In this document: positions 11,301 through 20,262 of the stretch, one piece after another
Position numbering within the stretch: the stretch's first letter is position 1
Layout: every line of letters starts with the position of its first letter
Notes under the pieces: model-generated
Seen by the model: only the letters and a program-made list of their open reading frames with translations
What the model was told of the DNA's origin: nothing
Databases searched by the model: none
Translations under genes and position numbers: made by a program
DNA from: Branchiostoma floridae
Taxonomy: Eukaryota; Chordata; Leptocardii; Amphioxiformes; Branchiostomatidae
Direction: 5' to 3'
Assembly: GCF_000003815.2 (NCBI RefSeq)
Contig: NC_049980.1
Coordinates: forward strand, 34,785,991 to 34,818,131
Length of the DNA stretch: 32,141 nucleotides

Positions 11301-14300
11301 CTGCAACAAGTACACCTTATAGTTTGTTACAAAGTTTTAATTCACCCCCTGTTGTATAATTTGTACTTCCAGATGCCTGGACTGGTTAGAGAAGAACCTG
11401 ATGGCCCAGCAGAGCATTCCGCTTCTCAAGGAGCTCAGGTAAAACTTACTAGTACTAGTAGTAGTAAAAGTACTATTACTAGTATTAGAAGTAGTAATAT
11501 CCAGTATTTGATCATACTGCTGCTGTGTTCCCTGACACAGGGCAGCAATTGGCTTAGTAAGTCTTCACACTGTGCTTCCACAGTGCCCTTGCAGGAAGAA
11601 GGGAAAGTGAAGGGATGCACGTACTTGTAGAAAACTTTATACAAGAAACTGTTGTTAAATTTGTACTTCTGTCAAATTTGTACAGAATTAGCTTTAGCAG
11701 AAGATCTTGAACAAGCCATAACATTGATAGCTTCTTTTCGCTATTCAAGCATGTCATTGCTGGTTGCAAATACTAGTAAATAGAATCATATAAAAAAATC
11801 AAATGTATCTTAAGCAGATGTGTTTCTCCATGATGATGTACATCCTATCCTCCCTAGTGTTGACTTGATGGAGAAGCTGGTGCGCTCCCACAGTCTGTTC
11901 GTCATGCAAGTGGAGATGGATGTCTACACCATGCTCAAGAAGGTAAGGTCTTACACTACACATGCAGGTAGAGATGGATGTCTACACCATGCTCAAGAAG
12001 GTAAGGTCTTACACTACACATGCAGGTAGAGATTGATGTCTACACCATGCTCAAAAAGGTAAGGTCTTACACTACACATGCAGGTAGAGATGGATGTCTA
12101 CACCATGCTCAAGAAGGTAAGGTCTTACACTACACATGCAGGTAGAGATGGATGTCTACACCATGCTCAAGAAGGTAAGGTCTTACACTACACATGCAGG
12201 TAGAGATGGATGTCTACACCATGCTCAAGAAGGTAAGGTCTTACACTACACATGCAGGTGGAGATGGATGTCTACACCATGCTCAAGAAGGTAAGGTCTT
12301 ACACTACACATGCAGGTAGAGATGGATGTCTACACCATGCTCAAGAAGGTAAGGTCTTACACTACACATGCAGGTAGAGATGGATGTCTACACCATGCTC
12401 AAGAAGGTAAGGTCTTACACTACACATGCAGGTGGAGATGGATGTCTACACCATGCTCAAAAAGGTAAGGTGTTACACTACACATGCAGGTAGAGATGGA
12501 TGTCTACACCATGCTCAAGAAGGTAAGGTCTTACACTACACATGCAGGTAGAGATGGATGTCTACACCATGCTTAAAAAGGTAAGGTGTTGATCTACACC
12601 TGCAGTGCTCCAAATCCTTTTTCCAGCCAGGTTACCCAGGCCACATTCTGAGTCAAAAGCCAGGTTGCGCCATCAACACTTCAGCGTTGCCCCACTTCCA
12701 AGTTATTACTTTCTCCAAAAAGAGATACTTATCCATTATCCTTTAAAATTTCTTCCAGTACATGTAACAACTTATGTTTTATGTTATAAAGAAATGAAAC
12801 CCAAAAAAATATGCACCTAAGCGGTGCAAAATTCCAACTGCAAAATGTCAGGTTGCGCACATGTGCAACCTGGGTTTGAGATTAAGTTGCAGTGCCATAT
12901 TGTCCTCATCTTTCTACAAAGCAAAAAATAGAAAGAAATAAAAAGTTTTCAGTACTGAATGCCGAGTGTCTCTCACTTCCACAGTGGTCATTCCTGAAGC
13001 TTCACCCAGACTGGAACCAGCCCATCAAACAGCTCATGTCAGAAACAGACCAGTATTTCATCGGCAGAAGCACAGGTACATTGTCTGAAATATCTGATAT
13101 AGACTGATCAGCTTCCTATGGCTGCCATACTAGTACTATGTTTCTGGCAGCAAGTCTATCAGCAATAGTTACCTTTACTCAGTTTTTGGCAGCACACTGC
13201 GTCATTATCGTTTAACTTTCTGTCAATCAATTATTTGTTTTGCACAGTTTCTTTAGTTTTGTAGATATGATTTCTGCAGTTTTGCTGGAGTGCATTGCCT
13301 CTGTATAAGACATCAAATGAATGTTGAACTAACAAAAAAGGAAACATCATTTCACTCACTGTTTCAATGTCCATTTATTGCTCATCAAGCAAGGGTTGAA
13401 CATGCTTACAGTTACACATAGATGTGGAGGCTTGATGGCAAATTATCACATTCGTTTGCTAACTGCCTTTGATCTAGCCTGATTAAATCTCGCTTATAGC
13501 AGCCCGCCAAACATCCGCCGGCCCCCCAAACATCCGCGGGGAGGGGCCAGTTACAGCCCTGGACAGCAGAGTTTGTGTTACACAGACTACTTTTGATCAA
13601 ATTTTCCAAAAGCTTTGGTATCACACTATATTCATCATCATTCAACTTTCTGTTAAAAAAATCATTGCTATAACACAGTTTCTTTAATTTTGTGTACTAA
13701 TTTATCTTTTGAACCACTGTGTAAGGCATTGAATGAATGTTGAGATACTAAGAAAAAAGAAAACATCACTGTTTGCTGCCTGTAGACACTGGAGACTTTA
13801 CCAGCTTCTTCCTGGAGTCGTCCGAGGGCGGGCGGTTTGTCAGCGTGTTCCAAAACGTCCGGCTTAAACACATCATCAACGACCTGATGTCAACTAAGGT
13901 CATCAGCAGAGACAAGATCATTCCCCGAGGTCAGGAACTTACCGTTATAGATGCTGCAAGATAGGAAATGTTCGCAGTGGTTTTATGCAATTATTGCAGT
14001 AATCTCGTCACTAAACAGCGCAAAAATTGTGACAGCATACCCACTTGTTTAAACCACAAGCCTAAAACCACCAACAACACTTGCCAAAAATATTTTGGAA
14101 ATGGTCAGACATTTCAGATGACATCCATCATCTTTTGTCAGCATCACTGACACTAATTTATAAGGAGATGCTTATAATGTTATTGAGATGTATAACTATA
14201 ACACCCCCCTCCCCTCCAGGCTGGATGTTGCCAGTGTTCCAGCAGCAGTGGCTGGCCATGCTGTCTACTGAGCAGGACACCAACCAGAGGTCAGGGCACA

Positions 14301-15065
14301 ATCTCTCTTCTCTGACTTCTTGAAGAGGTCAGGGCACAATCTCTCTTCTCTGACTTCTTGAAGACATTGTCAAAATAGAGGCATCTTCTCTGGATAGTTT
14401 TAAAGAACGCTTACAGATAGACGGTGTAGTGACGCCCACCGAGCCTCACAGCTAATCTGTCTAAAGGTGCCAAAAACACCTACGGATTTGGTGCTGCCAG
14501 TGTGTCAACATCTGCACACCTGCCACTAAGATCCGTGAATTTTTTTTTTTTTTACAGATAGATGTACAAAAGTTAGGTGTGAAGGGTCGTTCAGTGTAAT
14601 ATAACCAGCTGCTGCCGCGCCGCGTGCCTGCAAAGCTGGTGTGTTAAGCTGAAGGATGGTTACACAGATATAGATACAGATACAAAATGTTTGATAAGGA
14701 TTCCCTTCGTATTTCAAGTAAAATGAAGCAGAGCAAGTTGACCCGCACGCCTCAGGTTACAGCTCTATTGTCAATGCTTTTTCCTTCTCCCTTACCTACC
14801 GTTACTGGGTGTCGCCTGCAAAGTAATGATCACAATGATTTCAATTTTGGTACGTATTCATAAAAGACTTTTTACTTGACATCTATGCTTTGAAATCTGA
14901 GTTGTGCTTATTATTTCTGGGTGAGGCCAAGAACTTATTGATCACCTCTCATAGAGTGCATGATTTTGAGTGTTGTGTTTTCGCAGTGCTCTTAACGACA
15001 TCTCGGAAGTGGACTTCAACAGGCACTGCATGAGATGTGGGAGGAAGCTACCAAAAGATGGGGAG
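8350..15065 (+). CDS. GMCL1: Germ cell-less homologue (BTB-BACK protein), 12 exons, 3' end missing
   Basis: Exons: 8350-8480, 9359-9482, 9936-10032, 10178-10275, 10566-10612, 10763-10828, 11373-11438, 11858-11942, 12985-13075, 13786-13929, 14220-14289 and 14987-15065. All junctions are GT-AG and phases join to 366 codons. Residues 1-43 are acidic with a basic KRKR (19-22). MGNYMG fits an N-myristoylation consensus. A BTB domain spans about 56-165 ([37 protein letters not shown]) and a BACK-like region follows to about 265 ([16 protein letters not shown]). Then come [33 protein letters not shown] and [14 protein letters not shown], all typical of GMCL1. In this family, BTB-BACK proteins are CUL3 ubiquitin-ligase adaptors; fly Gcl acts in germ-cell fate and at the nuclear envelope. 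About 110 C-terminal residues (after KDGE) are absent, either beyond the window or lost. Several splice junctions carry local duplications. The exon structure is inferred by homology and not confirmed by transcripts. Confidence 0.95.
9201..9227 (+). repeat. Decoy copy of the exon 2 acceptor and exon start in intron 1
   Basis: The 27 bp match 9350-9376, the real intron 1 acceptor plus the first 18 bases of exon 2, with one mismatch (AGAGCAC against AGAACAC), 149 bp upstream. The AG is intact, but using it in frame gives KKMKST and then a stop. No second donor is evident. Between the two copies there is a GAT repeat near 9290-9304. Confidence 0.8.
9720..9745. repeat. Homopolymer C17-A9 in intron 2
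   Basis: Seventeen C are followed by nine A. It lies in intron 2 of the germ cell-less homologue and is prone to sequencing error. The rest of the intron shows nothing else. Confidence 0.95.
10845..11020. repeat. (CA)n microsatellite, interrupted, in intron 6
   Basis: About 175 bp of CA dinucleotides with CT, CG and TA interruptions start 17 bp after the exon 6 donor. The open frames across it (HTHTHT or CVCVCV) are artefacts of the repeat. Confidence 0.97.
11069..11093. repeat. Dispersed intronic repeat, copy in intron 6
   Basis: GCATAGATGTGGGGGCTTGATGGCA (given here as GCATAGATGTGG + GGGCTTGATGGCA) matches 13416-13440 in intron 9 at 23 of 25 bases, and the flanks share a ..AGGGTTG.. block. 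It is probably a fragment of a mobile or dispersed repeat. Family unknown. Confidence 0.55.
11448..11500. repeat. AGT-type trinucleotide repeat in intron 7
   Basis: An imperfect run of AGT/ACT triplets (CTAGTACTAGTAGTAGTAAA and so on) begins ten bases after the exon 7 donor. The remainder of intron 7 to 11857 has no recognised feature. Confidence 0.8.
11910..12605 (+). repeat. 58-bp tandem repeat, 12 copies, spanning the exon 8/intron 8 junction
   Basis: Units start at 11910 and then every 58 bp to 12548 with no indel. Each unit is 33 nt matching the last 11 codons of exon 8 ([11 protein letters not shown], residues 228-238) followed by 25 nt of intron (GTAAGGTCTTACACTACACA + TGCAG). Copy 1 is the real exon end. 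Copies 2-12 each have TGCAG before the 33-nt block and GTAAGG after it, so each is a potential phase-0 cassette. Coding differences are nearly all silent (GTA/GTG, AAG/AAA, CTC/CTT); one is M to I in copy 3. The 25-nt spacer is too short for an animal spliceosomal intron. Use of a single junction, with the rest removed as intron, is most likely. Confidence 0.97.
12606..12984. other. Rest of intron 8, with a near-palindrome
   Basis: No exon is recognised between the 58-bp array and exon 9. CAGGTTGCGCACATGTGCAA followed by CCTG (12849-12872) is a near-palindrome, and related CCAGGTT.. pieces occur at 12628-12636 and 12661-12669. This hints at a degraded inverted-repeat element. Confidence 0.5.
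13214..13349. repeat. Intron 9 internal duplication, first copy
   Basis: This is similar to 13644-13769: both run from AACTTTCTGT through ACAGTTTCTTTA.TTTTGT and GAATGTTGA to GAAAACATCA or GGAAACATCA. The second copy lies directly against the exon 10 acceptor; this one lies inside the intron about 430 bp upstream. The material between them holds a GC-rich patch (13500-13560, with a doubled CCAAACATCCGC) and the dispersed repeat at 13416-13440. Confidence 0.65.
13416..13440. repeat. Dispersed intronic repeat, copy in intron 9
   Basis: This matches 11069-11093 at 23 of 25 bases (ACATAGATGTGGAGGCTTGA + TGGCA). Two introns of one gene thus share a fragment, most simply explained by a dispersed element. 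Confidence 0.55.
13644..13769. repeat. Intron 9 internal duplication, second copy
   Basis: Partner of 13214-13349. It ends 16 bp before exon 10, so it carries the branch-point region of the intron 9 acceptor. The first copy has no matching exon downstream. Confidence 0.65.
14286..14361 (+). repeat. 38-bp tandem duplication covering the exon 11 donor
   Basis: Two perfect copies (14286-14323 and 14324-14361) begin with the last four exon bases AGAG and the donor GTCAGG. A second, equally good donor therefore sits 38 nt downstream at 14328. Using it would add 38 nt and shift the frame, so the first donor is assumed to be the functional one. Confidence 0.93.
14362..14986. other. Rest of intron 11, possible LINE 3' remnant
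   Basis: One plus-strand frame at 14362-14454 reads [18 protein letters not shown] and then stops. This resembles the SLNSFK.RL ending common in non-LTR retrotransposon proteins, but it is too short to be sure. A T12 run lies at about 14540-14552. No exon was recognised. Confidence 0.3.
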
Positions 15066-15470
15066 GTGAGTACTTGTGCTTTTTTTTAAAACTTTGTATG
15101 TTTATTCATGAAGGCTCAAATTGGCCTGCAGGCTGCTTTTTATTAAGGTCATGGGGGAAGAGGCAAGGGTCAGACAAAGTATATATAACAGAGATACAGT
15201 TTAAGTATACATCATCCCAGGTCCTAATGAGTCTTATAAGTCTATATACACAAATTTTTACATACATGGTACAAGATACATAATAGTGAGATCTGCTACA
15301 TAATTCGAGTCCGTTCATTTTGGTCCCGTTACTTTCTGGTTGTTTTTCAATAGAAAATATAAAGCAAAATCAGCCCCTGCAGTTCTAAGTGCACAATCAT
15401 AGCATGTCCGGAACTCCCGATATCAAAACTGGAAGCTCTGCTGCAGTATCATAGAAAGCTGCAAGGAGGC
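15066..15470. other. Start of intron 12, nothing recognised
   Basis: After the exon 12 donor GTGAGT I see no further exon and no known repeat before the 1.1-kb segment begins at 15471. The expected next germ cell-less exon (starting around a YCWRW-like motif in vertebrates) was not found here or elsewhere in the window. Confidence 0.5.
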
Positions 15471-16570
15471 CTATTGGGGGCCAAGTGTTGCAAAATTAAA
15501 CGTATACATAGAACGAATTTTCTCTCACACAGAAGGGTTGAAAAAGGTCTCACACACAGACAGATTTTTCTCTCTCACACAACAGTGGAAAAAGGTCGCA
15601 CACATTGACAGATTTTTCTCTCTCACACAACCGTTAGAAAAGGTCGCACACATCGACAGATTTTTCTCTCCCACTCCAAAGTTGAAAAACTTCGCACACA
15701 GTCACAGATTTTCAAAAGGTGATTTTTTTACCATGTGTTGTCCTATATCATTCTTCACAAATGTTATAAATGCAAGCATATACAGACGGTTTCTCGGTTC
15801 AACATGTACTTTATTCTTCAATATAGAGGCTATTATATTCTTTAAGTGAATACCGTGACCTTTATTCAAATCCATTTCTATTTCAGCATTAATGATACAA
15901 TGGCCAGCATGACTTTGACTTTTGACCTGTTATATAGTTTATATGATTTGCCCTTTTCCCATAGAGACATGTATTTGAAATATACCGTAGCTGGAATGTC
16001 TCTGGATTCATAGAATGCACGCACACATGTCATATAAGTTGTCCTTCACCGACTCAAACTTGCACGCTCGATATCTTTCTTAGATTCTCTTTCCGATCGT
16101 TCGTGCAATCATACATAATATCTGTCAAAACAAATATTATCCAAAACTGAGGCTGATTTTTTTTCACATACACAGCAAGAAGTTTCTGCAAGTCAGACCC
16201 CCATGGTAAGAAAGCTTAAGGTGGAAAAAAATCCGTCCCTGAAGAGAACTGTTTAAAAGATCCTTGTTCGGATGTATAAGTACGGCGACTTTAAAGTTTT
16301 GGGGGTTGATTGCATTCTTCACATAGTGCAGACACCACGAGAATATGGCGCGTCAACAAATGTGCAATTTTTTGTCTCAAACACACGCAGAAATCAACTC
16401 TCAAACACATATCGAATTATTCTTTCCAAAGACAAACAATTCTTTGATACAGCAGACATTTTTATTCCGACACACAAACACTAGAATTCTCTCTCACACA
16501 CAGCACAAAAAGTTCTCTCACTTCGGGAGGCTTTCCCTGCCAACCCGGCTGTAGGAGTGAGCGATTTTTT
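15471..16570. repeat. 1.1-kb duplicated segment, copy 2, head of the satellite array
   Basis: This is the twin of 5901-7000, at constant offset 9570. Unlike copy 1, it continues without a break into the array of 297-bp units. It contains four 48-bp repeats (15540-15720) and about 750 bp of apparently unique sequence, then the first unit from 16467. It therefore looks like a terminal domain of a larger repetitive element. Encoded functions: none recognised. Confidence 0.93.
15540..15720. repeat. 48-bp tandem repeats, about 3.7 copies
   Basis: Units begin near 15540, 15588, 15636 and 15684 (GAAAAAGGTCTCACACACAG and variants, then GATTTTTCTCTC). They are open in one frame as 16-residue repeats (KKVAHIDRFFSLTQ..), but no start context or domain supports translation. 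The CTCTCACA and TCGACA words recall those in the 297-bp units, so the two repeat types may be related. Confidence 0.85.
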
Positions 16571-17037
16571 CGTCTGAGTGAGTGCGAACTTTTGTCGATG
16601 TGAGACCGCTTTTGGAGTAGTGAAAGAACAACTTCTTTTAGTATTTTTTACTTAAAACTAAAAATAAACACTGACATTTTGTCTAGTTTGTAACGATATA
16701 CACTATACAATAACAATCACTTATACCAAATACTAAAAATATTGTCTTGACAATCAATCTTTTTCCGACACACAACGCAGAAATTCTCTCTCACACACAG
16801 AACAAAAAGTTCTCTCACTTCGGGAGGCTTCCCTTCCAACGCGGCTGTAGGAGTGAGCGATTTTGGGGGTCTGAGTGAGTGCGAACTTTTGTCGATGTGA
16901 GAGCGCTTTTGGAGTAGTGAAAGAACAACTTCTTTTAGTATTTTTTTACTTAAAACTCAAAATAAACAGACATTTTTTTCAGTTTGTAACGATATACACT
17001 ATACAATAACAATCACTTATACCAAATATTAAAGACA

Positions 17038-17515
17038 ATAATAATCTTTATTGACACGACAAAAGTACAGCGACTTTCGTAAGGTCTACATGTATAACAA
17101 CTACTTACAGTACAACTAAACACATATATATGGATATCTATAGGTATGGATACATCAACATAAAGGGTTTAGCATGTCATTTACACTATTGGTTCTACGG
17201 TATAAACAATCGTGGATATATTTGCCTACTTGTACACAATGTGGATTATCGCTTCCCAGAATGTACTTGAATTTATCTATCGAACAGAGAGTAGCAAAGT
17301 CTTTAGAGGAAGTGGAAAGTAATGTGAACAGCTCTGTGCGTTTATCATCATATCGAGAACATTCCATAACGAAGTGACGTTCGTCTTCGATCTCATTTGG
17401 GCAGAATGGACAAAACCTCTGGTCACGGGGAATTTTAGAATATCTTCCGGCTTCTATATTTAGTTTGTGACTACAGATTCTTATCTTTGTAATTGCTCTA
17501 CGAAGTTCGACATTG
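17038..17515 (-). mobile_element. 5'-truncated non-LTR retrotransposon (LINE), C-terminal fragment
   Basis: The insert lies inside one satellite unit, flanked by the direct repeat TTAAAGACA (17029-17037 and 17516-17524), a target-site duplication. Read on the minus strand, it encodes the end of a LINE polyprotein: RRAITKIRICSHKLNIEAGR, then IPRDQRFCPFC and EDERHFVMEC (a Cys/His knuckle typical of the C-terminus of CR1/L2/Jockey-like elements), stopping at 17155. A 3' UTR of about 115 nt follows and ends in AATAAAGATTATTAT, an ATT-type tail. The insert is truncated at its 5' end. The open frame continues upstream into satellite sequence by chance, giving a chimeric 155-codon frame. Confidence 0.88.
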
Positions 17516-19800
17516 TTAAAGACATTGTTTTGACAATCAATCTTTCTCCGACACACAACGCTAAAATTCTCTCTCACACACAGAACAAAAAGTTCTCTCA
17601 CTTCGGGAGGCATCCTTGCCAAGCCGGCTGTAGGAGTGAGCGCTTTTTGGGGTCTGAGTGAGTGCGAACTTTTGTCGATGTGAGAGCGCTTTTGGAGTAG
17701 TAAAAGAACAACTTCTTTTAGTATTTTTTACTAAAAACGCAAAATAATCACTGTCATTTTTTTCAGTTTGTAACGATATACACTATACAATAACAATCAC
17801 TTATACCAAATATTAAAGATATTGTCTTGACAATCAATCTTTTTCCGACACACAACGCTAAAATTCTCTCTCACCCACAGAACAAAAAGTTCTCTCACTT
17901 CGGGAGGCTTCCCTGCCAACGGGGCTGTAGGAGTGAGCGCTTTTTGGGGTCTGAGTGAGTGCGAACTTTTGTCGATGTGAGAGCGCTTTCGGGGTAGTGA
18001 AAAAACAACTTCTTTTAGTATTTTTTTACTTAAAACTCAAAATAAACACTGACATTTTGTCTTGTTTGTAACGATATACACTATACAATAACAATCACTT
18101 ATACCAAATATTAAAGATATTGTTTTGACAATCAATCTTTTTCGACACACAATGCTAAAATTCTCTCTCACACACAGAACAAAAAGTTCTCTCACTTCGG
18201 GAGGCTTCCATACCAACCCGGCTGTAGGAGTGAGCGCTTTTTGGGGTCTGTGTGAGTGCGAACTTTTGTCGATGTGAGAGCGCTTTTGGAGTAGTGAAAG
18301 AACAACTTCTTTTAGTATTTTTTACTAAAAACGCAAAATAATCACTGGCATTTTTTTCAGTTTGTAACGATATACACTATACAATAAAAATCACTTATAC
18401 CAAATATTAAAGATATTGTTTTGACAATCAATCTTTTTCCGACACACAACGCCAAAATTCTCTCTCACACACAGAACAAAAAGTTCTCTCACTTCGGGAG
18501 GCTTCCTTGCCAACGCGGCTGTAGGAGTGAGCGCTTTTTTTGGTCTGAGTGAGTGCGAACTTTTGTCGATGTGAGAGCGCTTTTGGAGTAGTGAAAGAAC
18601 AACTTCTTTTAGTATTTTTTACTAAAAACGCAAAATAATCACTGTCATTTTTTTCAGTTTGTAACGATATACACTATACAATAACAATCACTTATACCAA
18701 ATATTACAGATATTGTTTTGACAATCAATCTTTTTCGACACACAACGCTAAAATTCTCTCTCACACACAGAACAAAAAGTTCTCTCACTTCGGGAGGCTT
18801 CCCTTCCAACGCGGCTGTAGGAGTGAGCGCTTTTTTTGGTCTGAGTGAGTGCGAACTTTTGTCGATGTGAGAGCGCTTTTGGAGTAGTGAAAGAACAACT
18901 TCTTTTAGTATTTTTTACTCAAAACGCAAAATAATCACTGGCATTTTTTTAGTTTGTAACGATATACACTATACAATAACAATCACTTATACCAAATATT
19001 AAAGATATTGTCTTGACAATCAATCTTTCTCCGACACACAACGCTGGAATTCTCTCTCACCCATCGGTCGTCTAATCAGTCCGAGTGTAGTACGTTACTG
19101 AGCCAACGCGGCTGTAGGAGTGAGCGATTTTTTAGGTATGAGTGAGTGCGAAGGTTTTGTCGATGTGAGAGCGCTTTTGGAGTAGTGAAAGAACAACTTC
19201 TTTAAGTATTTTTTACTCAAAACGCAACATAATCACTGGCATTTTTTTCAGTTTGTAACGATATACACCATACAATAACAATCACTTATACCAAATATTA
19301 AAGATATTGTCTTGACAATCAATCTTTTTCCGACACACAGCGCTAAAATTCTCTCTCACACACAGAACAAAAAGTTCTCTCACTTCGGGAGGCTTCCTTG
19401 TCATCGCGGCTGTAGGAGTGAGCGATTTTTTGGGTCTGAGTGAGTGCGAACTTTTGTCGATGTGAGAGCGCTTTTGGGGTAGTGAAAGAACAACTTCTTT
19501 TAGTATTTTTACTTAAAACGCAAAATAAACGCAGACCTTTTGTTTAGTTTGTAAAGATATACACTATACAATACCAATCTCTTATACCAAATATTAAAGA
19601 TATTGTTTTGACAATCTTTTTCCGACACACAACGCTAAAATTCTCTCTCACACACAGAACAAAAAGTTCTCTCACTTTAGGAGGCTTCCTTGCCAACCCG
19701 GCTGTAGGAGTGAGCGCTTTTTGGGGTCTGAGTGAGTGCGAACTTTTGTCGATGTGAGAGCGCTTTCGGAATAGTGAAAGAATAATTTCCTTCAGTATTT

Positions 19801-20262
19801 GTCCATGCCAAATATTTTATATACCTGTTTAAACAGTCCTTCTGAACATGGTCGCTCTAGCGCAGTGGGAAAATTTGCGCATTGTAAACCAATGCACCCG
19901 GTTCGATTCCGGGGAGGCAATTAATTTTTGTTAACTTTCTTTTTTCTTGTTCTTTTACATCCATTAAAATACTAATTTTTGGATCCATTGAAATACCTAT
20001 TAACAATACTTTTGTATAGCACTTTAAAACTCACATTTGCACCTGTTCTACTTCTGCATTTTTTCGATGTTGGGATATTTGAATGAGACGTGCGATACTC
20101 TGCTTATATGTCGTTCTAACTTTCCATAAAATGCCCATACAACATCTATATCACAGAATTACACAAGAACAAACTGATTTTCTCGAATATAACTGCATAC
20201 TGCCTTTTTTTCAAAATACGCATCAGCCAGCTTTTTTTCAGAAGCTTTCTTGTTTCACTTCA
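19801..20262 (+). repeat. tRNA-derived module inserted in a left-arm satellite unit
   Basis: About 445-460 bp of non-satellite sequence interrupts one unit between TTCAGTATTT and TTCACTTCAA. It starts CCATGCCAAATATTTTATAT, holds a tRNA-like sequence at 19851-19920, then about 340 bp of AT-rich body. The same module occurs inverted at the same point of a unit in the right arm (24824-25288), with only scattered substitutions. A tRNA head plus an unrelated body is the layout of a SINE. No clear target-site duplication is seen, so its nature stays open. A 63-codon open frame in the body (20083-20274) is kept in both copies but has no recognisable domain. Confidence 0.75.
19851..19920 (+). tRNA. 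tRNA-like sequence with Pol III A and B boxes, probably pseudogene or SINE head
   Basis: The A box TAGCGCAGTGG (19858-19868) and B box GGTTCGATTCC (19900-19910) both fit the Pol III consensus. The T arm (CCCGG, TTCGATT, CCGGG) is perfect. The acceptor halves GTCGCTC and GAGGCAA pair at only 4 of 7 positions. The anticodon arm cannot form a normal 5-bp stem without overlapping the D arm, and the variable region is almost absent. TTTTT at 19925-19929 would terminate a transcript of about 80 nt. It is transcription-competent on paper, but I doubt a functional tRNA. Confidence 0.55.

Noticed and set aside
11820-12029. Read-through of exon 8 into the 58-bp repeats as a longer exon
   Set aside because: 58 is not a multiple of three, so the frame shifts each unit and meets a TAG in the third copy. 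The first donor joined to exon 9 restores the conserved protein.
17155-17622. A 155-codon gene beginning MARMPPEVRELF
   Set aside because: The first roughly 35 codons are satellite sequence read through by chance. Only the later part is LINE protein, and it is a truncated C-terminus.
19851-19920. Functional tRNA gene
   Set aside because: Acceptor stem pairs at only 4 of 7 positions, the variable region is missing and the anticodon arm is irregular. It is kept only as a tRNA-like sequence.
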